Shown here in pieces: positions 36,401-48,900 of a DNA stretch of 64,000 nucleotides. Numbering within the stretch: position 1 is the first letter of the stretch; each line of letters starts with the position of its first letter. Below the pieces are notes generated by a model. The model was given only the letters and a program-made list of their open reading frames with translations, did no database searches and was not told the origin of the DNA. A program made the translations under genes and the position numbers. The DNA comes from Symbiodinium natans. Lineage: Eukaryota; Sar; Dinophyceae; Suessiales; Symbiodiniaceae. The stretch is from NCBI GenBank assembly GCA_905221605.1, contig CAJNDS010002191.1:195034-259033 (forward strand), read 5' to 3'.

Positions 36401-37640
36401 CGTCCGAATGCTTGTAGTCTTAAGTCCCTTAACCTTTAAACCCTATGGGGTTAGGTTTTTTTTAAAGTTCAGGCTTTAAGATTTAGGCATTGTAACCTAA
36501 GCCCATACAGTTTAAACCTTAAGGGTTTAAGGTTTAGGCATTTGTTATATGTATGAGTTGGTAATCCGCGTATCAATCTTCTATGTATGAGTTGGCAATT
36601 TGGGTATTCAATCTTGATTGGAAAGAGTTTTTGTCACACAACATGTTGTTTATCAGCATCAAGTTTGCTTACATTGTTTATAAGCATCAAGTTTGCTTAT
36701 AAACGGGGGGTTGGGGGGGGGCGGGTTCTCCAACACAGCGCCAGGACCCCTGAACACCCTCGACCCACCCGACCCCCTCGCCCTTCCTGCCCTACCTTCC
36801 CCCCGCTCCGCTGAGCTCCATGTTATTGTTTGCAGGCCTATTCTCTTATACCCTATCGGTCAAGGGGTTAGGGTTTTAAAGAGAGCCCCGAGACCCTGTA
36901 TGATTAAGCCTTAACCTTTAAGCCCTACCGGGTTAAGGTTGACAGGTTTAGGGTTTAGGATGTAGGCATTTAAAGCTAAGCCGGGCAATTCAAACTAAAC
37001 CCAACCTGCAAATAGTATCGAGTTCATGTCTAAGGGGTGAATTAAGAAAAAGAAAAGTACACTACAATGAAGTTAGAGGCTCGTTAAATAAAGTAAAATA
37101 GGTGCGTTTGGAAGTACCAATAAACGATGTCCTTTTGCATAATATGAAAAGACTGGATTCACTAATGGAATTTTTGTACGGGCTTAAAAGAGCCATTGAT
37201 TGTGAAGGTAAGTCCTCCATGAATCTTCTGCCTGTGTCTTGATTAACGCTGAAGGTATACATGCCCAGACCTTGGGTTTCTGAACCATTGAACCCTATCA
37301 AGTTTGCAGGTTTAGCTACCTACACGATAACACCTTATAACCCTATGGGGTTTGAGGCTTAAATCCCTAGACCTTAAAATCCATAAGACTATGCCTTGTG
37401 TGTAAGAACCTTAACCCTGAACCGTTCAGGGTCAGAACCCTAAAACCCTATAGGGCTCTCAAAGGTTCAAAGGTTTTCACCCTAAAACGCGCTGAAGGTA
37501 TACATGCCCAGACCTTAGGTTTTTGAGCCATTGAACCCTCTAGGACTCTAGGCTTTAAAGTTTAGGGTCGTATAGAACCTTAAAGCCCCCAGGGCTTGAG
37601 GCTTAAATCCTTAAACCTCAAATCCCGTGGGGTTATGCCT
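36401..37640. other. Degenerate telomere-like and unique segment
   Basis: CCCTATGGGG, CCTTAACCTTTAA and GGTTTAGGATTTAGG-like scraps with a G-run near 36,706. The segment GCTGAAGGTATACATGCCCA occurs twice (about 37,248 and 37,490). No gene called. Copy B: 46,456-47,695. Confidence 0.6.
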
Positions 37641-38110
37641 ATGTTTGTGGGTCTGGCGTCTCGGGGACGGGAAATACTGTGAGCAAATGTCCTTCCACTA
37701 TGAAGGACAAAATCTGACTGGATTCTGACAAAGCCGTGGCGCGTAGATCCAGGCCTGGATCTACGCGGTGCTGTTTTCTTACCAAAAACCGTGGCGCGTA
37801 GATCCAGGCAGGTTTTATCCGTCACATTTTGTAAGAAACCACAATGGACAAAATCTGCCTGGATCTACGCGGTACTGTTTTCTTTGAAAAAGCCGTGGCG
37901 CGTAGATCCAGGCAGGCTTTTGCCGTCACATTCTTAGAGAAGCCACGATGGACCAAATCTGCCTGGATCTACGCGGTGCTGTTTTCTTTCCAAAAAACTG
38001 TTGCGCGTAGATCCAGGCAGGCTTTATCCGTCACAATTCGCCTGGATCTACGCGGTACTGTTTTCTCTGACAAAGCCGTGGAGTGTAGATCTAGGCTGTC
38101 CGTCTTTTGA
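37640..38110. repeat. Hairpin array 2 (CCTGGATCTACGCGG)
   Basis: Four to five hairpins of CCTGGATCTACGCGG, about 20-bp loop (ACTGTTTTCTTT...), then GCGCGTAGATCCAGG, linked by TTTATCCGTCACATT. Copy B: 47,695-48,165. Frames such as DLRGTVF are artefacts. Confidence 0.9.
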
Positions 38111-38830
38111 TTGCTTTAAACCCCTTGAAACAAACATTGGTTCTTCAAACACTCATTGGTTTCATATGTGTTTGCTTGTTGGCTTCATGATGTTCGGCTC
38201 ATTAATATGTGGCAGGGGCCACAGGGTTCTCTACACCAGGGTATTCCATAATTAAAATGACTGCTTCTTCGAACACTCAGTGATGTCAGACGTGTTTGCT
38301 TAGTGACTTTATGGTGTTCGGCTAAAAGCTTTCCAGACTATATATACTTCAAACTTTAATCTTGAGACTATGTACTGCCATATACCAGACTTTATGCTGC
38401 ATACGATGCTATATACAACACTACATTCTATATTGGGCACTATAGTAAAGACAATACTAGAGTGTAGGCTATATAGTGTTTACAATAATATAATGTACGA
38501 TATACTATACTATACATGTTTCGATCTTGTCTGTACTGGATTCTATACTATATACTAGTATATACTCTATACTCTCCTATATTAGTAAACACCATAGTAC
38601 ATATACTACACTCATCTACATGTGTAGAAATGCAGGTGCAGCATAGAGGAGTCGCAAGCGTCTGAGGCACCTATACCACCACCACCACCACAACCACCAC
38701 CACCGCCACCACCACCACCACCATTAATTCTTCCACAAGGAAGGAGCCAGTCCCCCCCCCACCCGCCTTGCAGGATTTAAGTTATTCAAATAATGCATAT
38801 ATTTAGAAAACCCAATTAAAATATTTTCAA
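38111..38830. other. Spacer with TATA-type palindromes and (ACC)n
   Basis: Two diverged copies of a segment with CAAACACTCATTGGTTTCAT or AACACTCAGTGATGTCAGAC, AT-rich palindromes, and an (ACC)n run at 38,672-38,722. Copy B: 48,166-48,885. Confidence 0.6.
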
Positions 38831-39120
38831 GGAAGAGGGGCGGTCGGATCGCACCAACCAAACTCTGACGCAGAGCCCTGGTCAAAATCTGGCGCGATCC
38901 GACCCCCCCTTCTGCAGTCACAGCAAAAGCAGGAAAGAGGGGCGGTCCGATCGCACCAAATGTTGACACAGAGCTGCTGGTCAAAATTTGGTGCGATACG
39001 ACCGCCCTTTCTTTCTGCAAGCAAAAGAAGCGAAGCGGGGCGGTCGGATCGCACCAAATTTTGACGCAGAGCCCCTGGTCAACATCTGGTGCGACCCCAC
39101 CGCTCCCTTCTGCAGCCCAA
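38831..39120. repeat. Hairpin array 3 (GGGCGGTCGGATCGCACCAA)
   Basis: Three hairpins. The left arm GGGCGGTCGGATCGCACCAA pairs with TTGGTGCGATACGACCGCCC-type right arms around a GACGCAGAGCCCCTGGTC loop. Copy B: 48,886-49,175. Confidence 0.9.
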
Positions 39121-39520
39121 GCAAATTTCAGGAAAGCACCTTTAGGGTTGGAACCATTGAACCCTTTAGACCCTATAGGGTTTTAGAGTTCTGACCTTAA
39201 AGGGTTTAGGGTTCATGTTTAAATTCCTAAACCTTAAACCCTTAAGGTTCCCAATGATTTACGTTCTATGGGTTCGGGTTTATAAGCTTAAAGGTTAACG
39301 GTTTAGATTTCATTGCCGGCTTAGGTTTAGATGCCTGCCTGTGGGCGGCCGGGACTGAGTTTCAGTATCATGAACCCGGCTCGCCTTCGGGAGGCCGGCT
39401 CGACTAAATCCAACCTCAAAAAGCATTTTTTCCTGTAAGCCCCTGCATGCCTTCAACCCGAACGACAAAAGGTTTTCTGTAAACCCTGGTGTGTTTCAAA
39501 CCTCAAAACAAAAGTTTGCG
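39121..39520. other. Spacer with degenerate repeats
   Basis: CCCTATAGGG and CCTTAAAGGG-like palindromic scraps, then unique sequence with mirrored GAACCCGGC and GCCGGCTCG. Copy B: 49,176-49,575. Confidence 0.5.
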
Positions 39521-39524
39521 GCTA

Positions 39525-40412
39525 AATTTCGCAGAGCAGCCTTCGGGCAAGATTTGACCAAATCAGGCCGCGCATTTCTCATCGGATACGACGAGCAGTC
39601 CGATTTGGCCAAATTTTGCCCAAAGGCTGCCCGGCAAAATTTGGCTAAATCGGGCTGCTCGTCGTACGCGATGAGAAATGCGCAGCTCGATTTGGCCAAA
39701 TTTTGCCTGGCAGCCTTCAAGCAAAATTTGGTCAAATCGAGCTGCGCATTTTTCCTCGCGTACGACGAGCAGCCCGATTTGGCTAAATTTTTCCCGAAGG
39801 CTGCCCGGCAACATTTGGCTAAATCGGGCTGCTCGTCGTACGCGATGAGAAATGCGTAGCTCGATTTGGCCAAATTTTGCCTGGCAGCCTTCAAGCAAAA
39901 TTTGGCCAAATCGAGCTGCGCATTTCTCCTCGCGTACGAGGAGCAGCTCGATTTGGCCAAATTTTGCCCGAAGGCTGCCCGGCAAAATTTGGCCAAATCG
40001 GGCTGCTCGTCGTACGCGATGAGAAATGCGTAGCTCGATTTGGCCAAATTTTGTCTGGCAGCCTTCAAGCAAAATTTGGCCAAATCGAGCTGCGCATTTC
40101 TCCTCGCGTACGAGGAGCAGCTCGATTTGGCCAAATTTTGCCCGAAGGCTGCCCGGCAAAATTTGGCCAAATCGGGCTGCTCGTCGTACGCGATGAGAAA
40201 TGCGTAGCTCGATTTGGCCAAATTTTGCCTGGCAGCCTTCAAGCAAAATTTGGCCAAATCGAGCTGCGCATTTCTCCTCGCGTACGAGGAGCAGCTCGAT
40301 TTGGCCAAATTTTGCCCGAAGGCTGCCCGGCAAAATTTGGCCAAATCGGGCTGCTCGTCGTACGCGATGAGAAATGCGTAGCTCGATTTGGCCAAATTTT
40401 GCCAGAGTCATG
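39525..40412. repeat. Hairpin array 4 (GATTTGGCCAAATTTTGC)
   Basis: About ten hairpins with arms GATTTGGCCAAATTTTGC and GCAAAATTTGGCCAAATC, themselves nested around CTCGCGTACGAGGAG centres. The higher-order unit is about 180 bp. The absence of stops gives false frames of up to 299 codons on both strands. Copy B: 49,580-50,467. Confidence 0.95.
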
Positions 40413-40489
40413 CTTATGCAAACTTGAACCGAAAATCTTAGGCATCAGGGCTTGCGATTTAGCGCTTGCGGTGAAAACTTCAACTCAAA

Positions 40490-40835
40490 ATGTTATTATC
40501 ACAATTATGATAATTGTACTTGGGAGCTTAAAGTTATCATAATTATGATAACTCTGCTTGGGGAGCTTAGAGTTATCATAATTATGATAACTCATCTTGG
40601 GGAGCCTGTAGTTATCATAATTATGATAACTCAGCTTGGGGAGCCTAAAGTTATCATAATTATGATAACTCAGCTTGGGGAGCCTGAAGTTATCATAATT
40701 ATGATAACTCAGCTTGGGGAGCCTAAAGTTATCATAATTATGATAATTCAGCTTGGGGAGCCTGAAGTTATCATAATTATGATAACTCGGCTTGGTGCCT
40801 AAAGTTATCATAACTATGATAACTCAGGCTAAGGA
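40490..40835. repeat. Hairpin array 5 (TTATCATAATTATGATAA)
   Basis: Nine near-perfect 22-bp palindromes centred on ATAATTAT, spaced every ~40 bp by CAGCTTGGGGAGCCT. Copy B: 50,545-50,890. Confidence 0.95.
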
Positions 40836-40859
40836 ATGCAATGTTATCACAATTATATT

Positions 40860-42942
40860 AATTAAAAATATCCTGGCGAAATTCTTCTAAAGGCTTGATT
40901 TAAATTATTTAAATCATTTAAATGCTCGAAAACGCTTTTCACAATTCAAAGAATTTAAGTAATTTAAAACCCTTTGGAGAGCTTTCACAGGAAACCTTAA
41001 TATTTAAATTAATTTAAATAATTTAAATAAATAAGGCCATTTAATTTATTTAAATTATTTAAATCCCCGAAAACCCTTTTGACAATTTAAATAATTTAAA
41101 TAATTTAAATAATTTAAATCCTCTGGAGAGCTTCTCCAGGAAACCCCAATATTTAAATTAATTTAAATAATTTAAATAATTTAAATAATTTAAATAATTT
41201 AAATAATTTAAATAATTTAAATAGGGCCATTTAATTTATTTAAATTATTTAAATCCCCGAAAACCCTTTTGACAATTTAAATAATTTAAATAAATTAAAT
41301 GGCCCTATTTAAATAATTTAAATTATTTTTAAATTATTTAAATTAATTCAAATATTTGGATTTCCTGGTGAAGTCCTTACAAAGGCTCGATTTAAATTAT
41401 TTAAATTATTAGATTATTTAAATCCCCGAAAACCCTTTTGACAATTTAAATAATTTAAATAATTTAATTCCTCTGGAGAGCTTCCCCAGGAAACCCCAAT
41501 ATTTAAATTAATTTAAATAATTTAAATAATTTAAATAATTTAAATAATTTAAATAATTTAAATAGGGCCATTTAATTTATTTAAATTATTTAAATCCCCG
41601 AAAACCCTTTTGACAATTTAAATAATTTAAATAAATTAAATGGCCCTATTTAAATTATTTAAATTATTTAAATTAATTTAAATATTTGGATTTCCTGGTG
41701 AAGTCCTTACAAAGGCTCGATTTAAATTATTTAAATTATTTAAATTATTTAAATCCCCGAAAACCCTTTTGACAATTTAAATAATTTAAATAATTTAAAT
41801 CCTCTGGAGAGCTTCCCCAGGAAACCCCAATATTTAAATTAATTTAAATAATTTAAATAATTTAAATAATTTAAATAGGGCCATTTAATTTATTTAAATT
41901 ATTTAAATCCCCGAAAACCCTTTTGACAGTTTAAATAATTTAAATAAATTAAATGGCCCTATTTAAATTATTTAAATTATTTAAATTATTTAAATTATTT
42001 AAATTAATTTAAATATTTGGATTTCCTGGTGAAGTCCTTACAAAGGCTCGATTTAAATTATTTAAATTATTTAAATTATTTAAATCCCCGAAAACCCTTT
42101 TGACAATTTAAATAATTTAAATAATTTAAATCCTCTGGAGAGCTTCCCCAGGAAACCCCAATATTTAAATTAATTTAAATAATTTAAATAATTTAAATAA
42201 TTTAAATAGGGCCATTTAATTTATTTAAATTATTTAAATCCCCGAAAACCCTTTTGACAATTTAAATAATTTAAATAAATTAAATGGCCCTATTTAAATT
42301 ATTTAAATTATTTAAATTATTTAAATTATTTAAATTATTTAAATTATTTAAATTAATTTAAATATTTGGATTTCCTGGTGAAGTCCTTACAAAGGCTCGA
42401 TTTAAATTATTTAAATTATTTAAATTATTTAAATCCCCGAAAACCCTTTTGACAATTTAAATAATTTAAATAATTTAAATCCTCTGGAGAGCTTCCCCAG
42501 GAAACCCCAATATTTAAATTAATTTAAATAATTTAAATAATTTAAATAATTTAAATAGGGCCATTTAATTTATTTAAATTATTTAAATACCCGAAAACCC
42601 TTCTGACAATTTAAATAATTTAAATAAATTAAATGGCCCTATTTAAATTATTTAAATTATTTAAATTATTTAAATTAATTTAAATATTTGGATTTCTTGG
42701 TGAAGTCCTTACAAAGGCTCGATTTAAATTATTTAAATTATTTAAATCCCCGAAAACCCTTTTGACAATTTAAATAATTTAAATAAATTAAAGGGCCGTA
42801 TTTAAATAATTTAAATTATTTAAATTATTTAAATTATTTAAATTAATTTAAATATTTAGATTTCTTGGTGAAGTCCTTACAAAGGCTCGATTTAAATTAT
42901 TTAAATTATTTAAATAATTTAAATTATTTACTTTCACTTTCA
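40860..42942. repeat. Hairpin array 6 (ATTTAAAT)
   Basis: About 2.1 kb of (ATTTAAATT)n with GC-bearing punctuations: CCCCGAAAACCCTTTTGACA, CCTCTGGAGAGCTTCCCCAG, TGGTGAAGTCCTTACAAAGG and AGGGCCATTTAATTTATTT with its inverse. One cruciform spans about 41,875-41,962, with arms of about 32 bp and a 22-bp loop. Copy B (50,915-52,975) has different unit numbers. Confidence 0.95.
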
Positions 42943-42994
42943 CATACACAAGCAAGCATAGAAGCAAAATAGACCCGAAAGGTTTTTCTCTCAT

Positions 42995-45900
42995 GAGCCC
43001 GCAACCTTTAGGGTCTATTTTGTCTTGTGCCTTGCTTTACTACTTAAAAGACCTAGTCTAAATACAAATATAAATAAAATTACATCTGTAATGGTATGCA
43101 CCTACGACTTCCAAGCTTATGTCATATCAGTTTTATGTTCGCATAAAGTTTTTGCGTGGGCTGGTTGCTTGTGCTTTTGGATTGTCATGCACTTGCGAGG
43201 ACAATCTGTTCGCACGAACGAATCCCTACAGTTGAACTGTCAAAATTGCTTGTGTGTGCTTGTTTTGTGTCATTGTCAGCATTGACATTTTTGTGGGCTG
43301 GTTGCTTCGTGCGCTTGCAAGTACAATCTGTTCGCAGAAACTACTCCCTACACTTGAACTGTCAAACTTCTGTTTGTGTGCGTCTGTTTTGTGATCAATG
43401 TTCCCATTGATGTTTTTGTCCATACGTTCTACTTTCAAGCGTGGGTTGGCTTCCGAGTAAGCTTCGCTTTGTCTGTGGGCGTTCGAGTCAACTTCGCTTT
43501 GTGTGTGTGTGGGTACAATTGCGAATGATGTTTGCGTTGTTATAGAAATCACACATCCAACCCATTCATGCATTTAGCAGCAGCAATATGATCAACCCTC
43601 CGCACCTGTGTTGTACAACTTAAATGTAATGATTGATTACTTTCTACAGCTTTAATTGTTCCATCTGCTGCTTGTTTACGTATTAGTGTTTGTGAGCTGC
43701 ATCATGTTGGCGCGATGGCAATGTTATGACTATTGGTATTCACAGTATTGGAAGCACTACTAAAAAACATCATGAGCATATTACCAGTATTACAACATTA
43801 AACGAATTAGCAATATGACTAATGTGAGTAATATTGGCAATGTTGGCAACATTGGTACTCGTCCTGGCGCGAGAAACATTCGTGGTTCTGTTAATATAAC
43901 CAAAAAACATGATGTGTTGTTTGGAACCTTCGAAATCGAGTATTACTGATGTTCTGAATATGTTTAACCTATCCAATCCCCCCCCTCCCAATTTGACAAT
44001 TTTTGACTAAACTATCACCAAATAAAATTGCAGTACATTGGCAAGAATGCTCACAGCAACATCGAACCCTTAAACCTGTAAACTAATCAGCAGGTTTCCT
44101 TTTTGCGCGGTCAAAGAGCAAAGTCAGATACGCTTTCGCAATCTTTCCTACGTTCCTCAACTTGTTCTCTCGTCGCTCTCTTTGAGAATGGCTTTTGGCA
44201 AGTCGCAAAGAAGTCCCGTAGACGAGCGTTTCGGAAACGTGCAAAAGTGTACTGGCGACACTCGCATACCAAATGAGCTGTCTGGAACAATGTAATGGAC
44301 CCACCGAAAATCTCCCGAAAATATCCACTGCCGTTGAGTTTTTTCCGGAGGTTCCTAAGTGCGTCTTCACCAAGAGGATCCCCGTCGAAACGAGCACCAT
44401 TTCCAAAACCAGGTGGGATGTCGACCAAAACCCTCGCCCACCACTTCCACTGCATCTGACAGAATTTGCAAGCGAGCAAACGCTCCCGCACTGGTGCGTT
44501 CACGGAGCATATTGTCAGACAGCTTGCGCTTGTAGCAGAGACGTGGCAATTCTCTCCAGTTGCGAAATTCTCTGATGAAGCGGCTGTGTTTTTTCTGCTT
44601 GTTGGTGCAGTTGTACCCATAGACATGGTAAACCATTGCGTCGTTGGGCACTGGCTCACGAGGAAGATGAGCACCAGCATGCGAAGCATAGCGCTTGCTC
44701 GTCAAACATATTATGTGGGCTTTGAACGATTCTCGCAACAACTTTTGAATGCTGGCAGGTACCGATTTCTTGACAGAGCCGCAGCGTTGAACAATCAGCC
44801 GAAGCATGAGGTTGTCGGCTTTTTTTCGCGTTACCCCACTTCTTTGCTCCAATCTGATATCTGGGCTTTTGAAGTTTCCGGACAATATGCCACAATATAA
44901 CAAATCTAGACCCGAACATCGTCTCATCAGGCGTTTTACCAATGTCCGCTTGCTGACTTTTTGATGGCGGCACGTTTGCACTTCGCGCCTGATTTTGGCG
45001 TAAGAGCATAGGAGTTTTGCGTAGGTCTTGACACATGCCATGGCAGCCAGGAGACTAACCAAAACAACAAAACTGTGTTGTTGAAGACTACAGTTGCTTA
45101 TCAATTCGCCGCTCTCTTAGAAAATGATAGATGACATTGCACGTCGGAAAAGTAATAACTAGCGAACGCAAAAGGTTTTGCTTTGAAACGATACCATGGT
45201 CGTGTCACTGCGAAGTAGTAGACGCCCGAGCTATGTCAAAAAGGAGCCCTGTGGCAGCAGACTGGGGATGGTCATGCGATTCACAACACCTTGCCCTTCA
45301 GCATGTAACGAAACACGTGAGCTACACAGACCAGAAGGCTGCTTTTTCATATATGCTATAAATACTTTCTAGGCTGTATATATTACAAACTTTAAGCAAT
45401 GCTGCATACGATACGCTATACAATACTGCAGTCTATACTGTACACTATAGTATAGACAAGACTATAGTGTACTGTATAGTGTATACACATATATATGTAT
45501 ATATGTATATATACGATTCTTAAGAAGTCTTAAGACTGCAAATTGAAGATTGAAGATTCCTGGCATACTCCTGCCCACGAATCTTCCATTCTTACTTTTC
45601 CTTTCCCAGAAATCTTAAGAAATCTTAAGAAGGCTTAAGACTTAAGACTGAAATTGAAGATTGAAGATTGCTGGGATAGTCCTGCCCAGGAATCTTCCAT
45701 TCTTACTTTTCCTTTCCCAGAAAATCTTAAGAAGTCTTAAGAAGCCTTAAGAACTCTTCAGGCTTAAGACTGAAAATTGGAGATGGAATTCAAGATTTCC
45801 GGGATACTCTTGCCCAGGAATCTTCAGTTTTACTCTTAGATGCAGAAAGCTTCAAGGTCTTAAGTTTTAAGAATTCTTAAGACTTCTGAAGAATTCTGGT

Positions 45901-48900
45901 AAGTAAACAGTGAGAATTGAAGATTCCTGGATATGAGTCTCCCAAGAATCTTCAATCTTCAATCTTAAATTTCCGGTCTAAGTCTTAAGAATTCTTAAGA
46001 ATTCTTAAGAAGTCTGGGAAGAAAGTACTGAGAATTGCAGATTCCTGGGTAGGAGCCTTCCAGGAATCTTCAATCTTCAATTTTCGGTCTTACGCCTTAA
46101 GAACTCTTAAGCCTTCTTCAGACTTCTTAAGACTTCTTAGGACTTCTTGAGAATTCTGGGAAATAGACACTCCGAATTGAAGATTCCTGGATATGAGTCT
46201 CCCAGAAATCCTCAATCTTCAATCTTCAATCTTCAATGTTTCAGTCTTAAATTCTTAAAAACTCTTAAGACTCAAAAACTCAAGAATTCTCGGAAGTAAA
46301 CGCTGAGAATTGAAGATGCCTGGATAAGAGACTCCCAAACACCTTGAATCTTCCATTTTCATGCTGAAGTCTTAAGAATTCTGAAGAATTCGTGTACGAA
46401 TTCTTAAGAATTTTGGGAAACAAAAATTCTTGAGAATTCCCCCCCTCAAGATACGCGTCCGAATGCTTGTAGTCTTAAGTCCCTTAACCTTTAAACCCTA
46501 TGGGGTTAGGTTTTTTTTAAAGTTCAGGCTTTAAGATTTAGGCATTGTAACCTAAGCCCATACAGTTTAAACCTTAAGGGTTTAAGGTTTAGGCATTTGT
46601 TATATGTATGAGTTGGTAATCCGCGTATCAATCTTCTATGTATGAGTTGGCAATTTGGGTATTCAATCTTGATTGGAAAGAGTTTTTGTCACACAACATG
46701 TTGTTTATCAGCATCAAGTTTGCTTACATTGTTTATAAGCATCAAGTTTGCTTATAAACGGGGGGTTGGGGGGGGGCGGGTTCTCCAACACAGCGCCAGG
46801 ACCCCTGAACACCCTCGACCCACCCGACCCCCTCGCCCTTCCTGCCCTACCTTCCCCCCGCTCCGCTGAGCTCCATGTTATTGTTTGCAGGCCTATTCTC
46901 TTATACCCTATCGGTCAAGGGGTTAGGGTTTTAAAGAGAGCCCCGAGACCCTGTATGATTAAGCCTTAACCTTTAAGCCCTACCGGGTTAAGGTTGACAG
47001 GTTTAGGGTTTAGGATGTAGGCATTTAAAGCTAAGCCGGGCAATTCAAACTAAACCCAACCTGCAAATAGTATCGAGTTCATGTCTAAGGGGTGAATTAA
47101 GAAAAAGAAAAGTACACTACAATGAAGTTAGAGGCTCGTTAAATAAAGTAAAATAGGTGCGTTTGGAAGTACCAATAAACGATGTCCTTTTGCATAATAT
47201 GAAAAGACTGGATTCACTAATGGAATTTTTGTACGGGCTTAAAAGAGCCATTGATTGTGAAGGTAAGTCCTCCATGAATCTTCTGCCTGTGTCTTGATTA
47301 ACGCTGAAGGTATACATGCCCAGACCTTGGGTTTCTGAACCATTGAACCCTATCAAGTTTGCAGGTTTAGCTACCTACACGATAACACCTTATAACCCTA
47401 TGGGGTTTGAGGCTTAAATCCCTAGACCTTAAAATCCATAAGACTATGCCTTGTGTGTAAGAACCTTAACCCTGAACCGTTCAGGGTCAGAACCCTAAAA
47501 CCCTATAGGGCTCTCAAAGGTTCAAAGGTTTTCACCCTAAAACGCGCTGAAGGTATACATGCCCAGACCTTAGGTTTTTGAGCCATTGAACCCTCTAGGA
47601 CTCTAGGCTTTAAAGTTTAGGGTCGTATAGAACCTTAAAGCCCTCAGGGCTTGAGGCTTAAATCCTTAAACCTCAAATCCCGTGGGGTTATGCCTATGTT
47701 TGTGGGTCTGGCGTCTCGGGGACGGGAAATACTGTGAGCAAATGTCCTTCCACTATGAAGGACAAAATCTGACTGGATTCTGACAAAGCCGTGGCGCGTA
47801 GATCCAGGCCTGGATCTACGCGGTGCTGTTTTCTTACCAAAAACCGTGGCGCGTAGATCCAGGCAGGTTTTATCCGTCACATTTTGTAAGAAACCACAAT
47901 GGACAAAATCTGCCTGGATCTACGCGGTACTGTTTTCTTTGAAAAAGCCGTGGCGCGTAGATCCAGGCAGGCTTTTGCCGTCACATTCTTAGAGAAGCCA
48001 CGATGGACCAAATCTGCCTGGATCTACGCGGTGCTGTTTTCTTTCCAAAAAACTGTTGCGCGTAGATCCAGGCAGGCTTTATCCGTCACAATTCGCCTGG
48101 ATCTACGCGGTACTGTTTTCTCTGACAAAGCCGTGGAGTGTAGATCTAGGCTGTCCGTCTTTTGATTGCTTTAAACCCCTTGAAACAAACATTGGTTCTT
48201 CAAACACTCATTGGTTTCATATGTGTTTGCTTGTTGGCTTCATGATGTTCGGCTCATTAATATGTGGCAGGGGCCACAGGGTTCTCTACACCAGGGTATT
48301 CCATAATTAAAATGACTGCTTCTTCGAACACTCAGTGATGTCAGACGTGTTTGCTTAGTGACTTTATGGTGTTCGGCTAAAAGCTTTCCAGACTATATAT
48401 ACTTCAAACTTTAATCTTGAGACTATGTACTGCCATATACCAGACTTTATGCTGCATACGATGCTATATACAACACTACATTCTATATTGGGCACTATAG
48501 TAAAGACAATACTAGAGTGTAGGCTATATAGTGTTTACAATAATATAATGTACGATATACTATACTATACATGTTTCGATCTTGTCTGTACTGGATTCTA
48601 TACTATATACTAGTATATACTCTATACTCTCCTATATTAGTAAACACCATAGTACATATACTACACTCATCTACATGTGTAGAAATGCAGGTGCAGCATA
48701 GAGGAGTCGCAAGCGTCTGAGGCACCTATACCACCACCACCACCACAACCACCACCACCGCCACCACCACCACCACCATTAATTCTTCCACAAGGAAGGA
48801 GCCAGTCCCCCCCCCACCCGCCTTGCAGGATTTAAGTTATTCAAATAATGCATATATTTAGAAAACCCAATTAAAATATTTTCAAGGAAGAGGGGCGGTC

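Larger units (their letters stand above)
32942..42992. mobile_element. 10-kb TIR element, copy A
   Basis: Boundaries come from comparison with copy B. The first 28 bp (GAG...AACCTTT.GGGTCTATTTTG) match the reverse complement of the last 28 bp at 22 positions. AT dinucleotides flank both ends. The interior holds an internal direct repeat, a coding candidate on the minus strand, and six hairpin-repeat arrays. It could be a DNA transposon of unknown superfamily; no transposase motif was recognised. Confidence 0.75.

Noticed and set aside
39496-40542. Open frames up to 299 codons on both strands (and the same at 49,551-50,597)
   Set aside because: They are produced by hairpin array 4, whose ~180-bp unit lacks stops on both strands. 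The peptides are simple tandem repeats and the same DNA is open in several frames.
40490-40835. CRISPR array
   Set aside because: The regularly spaced palindromes have near-identical spacers, the context is eukaryotic and no cas genes are present.
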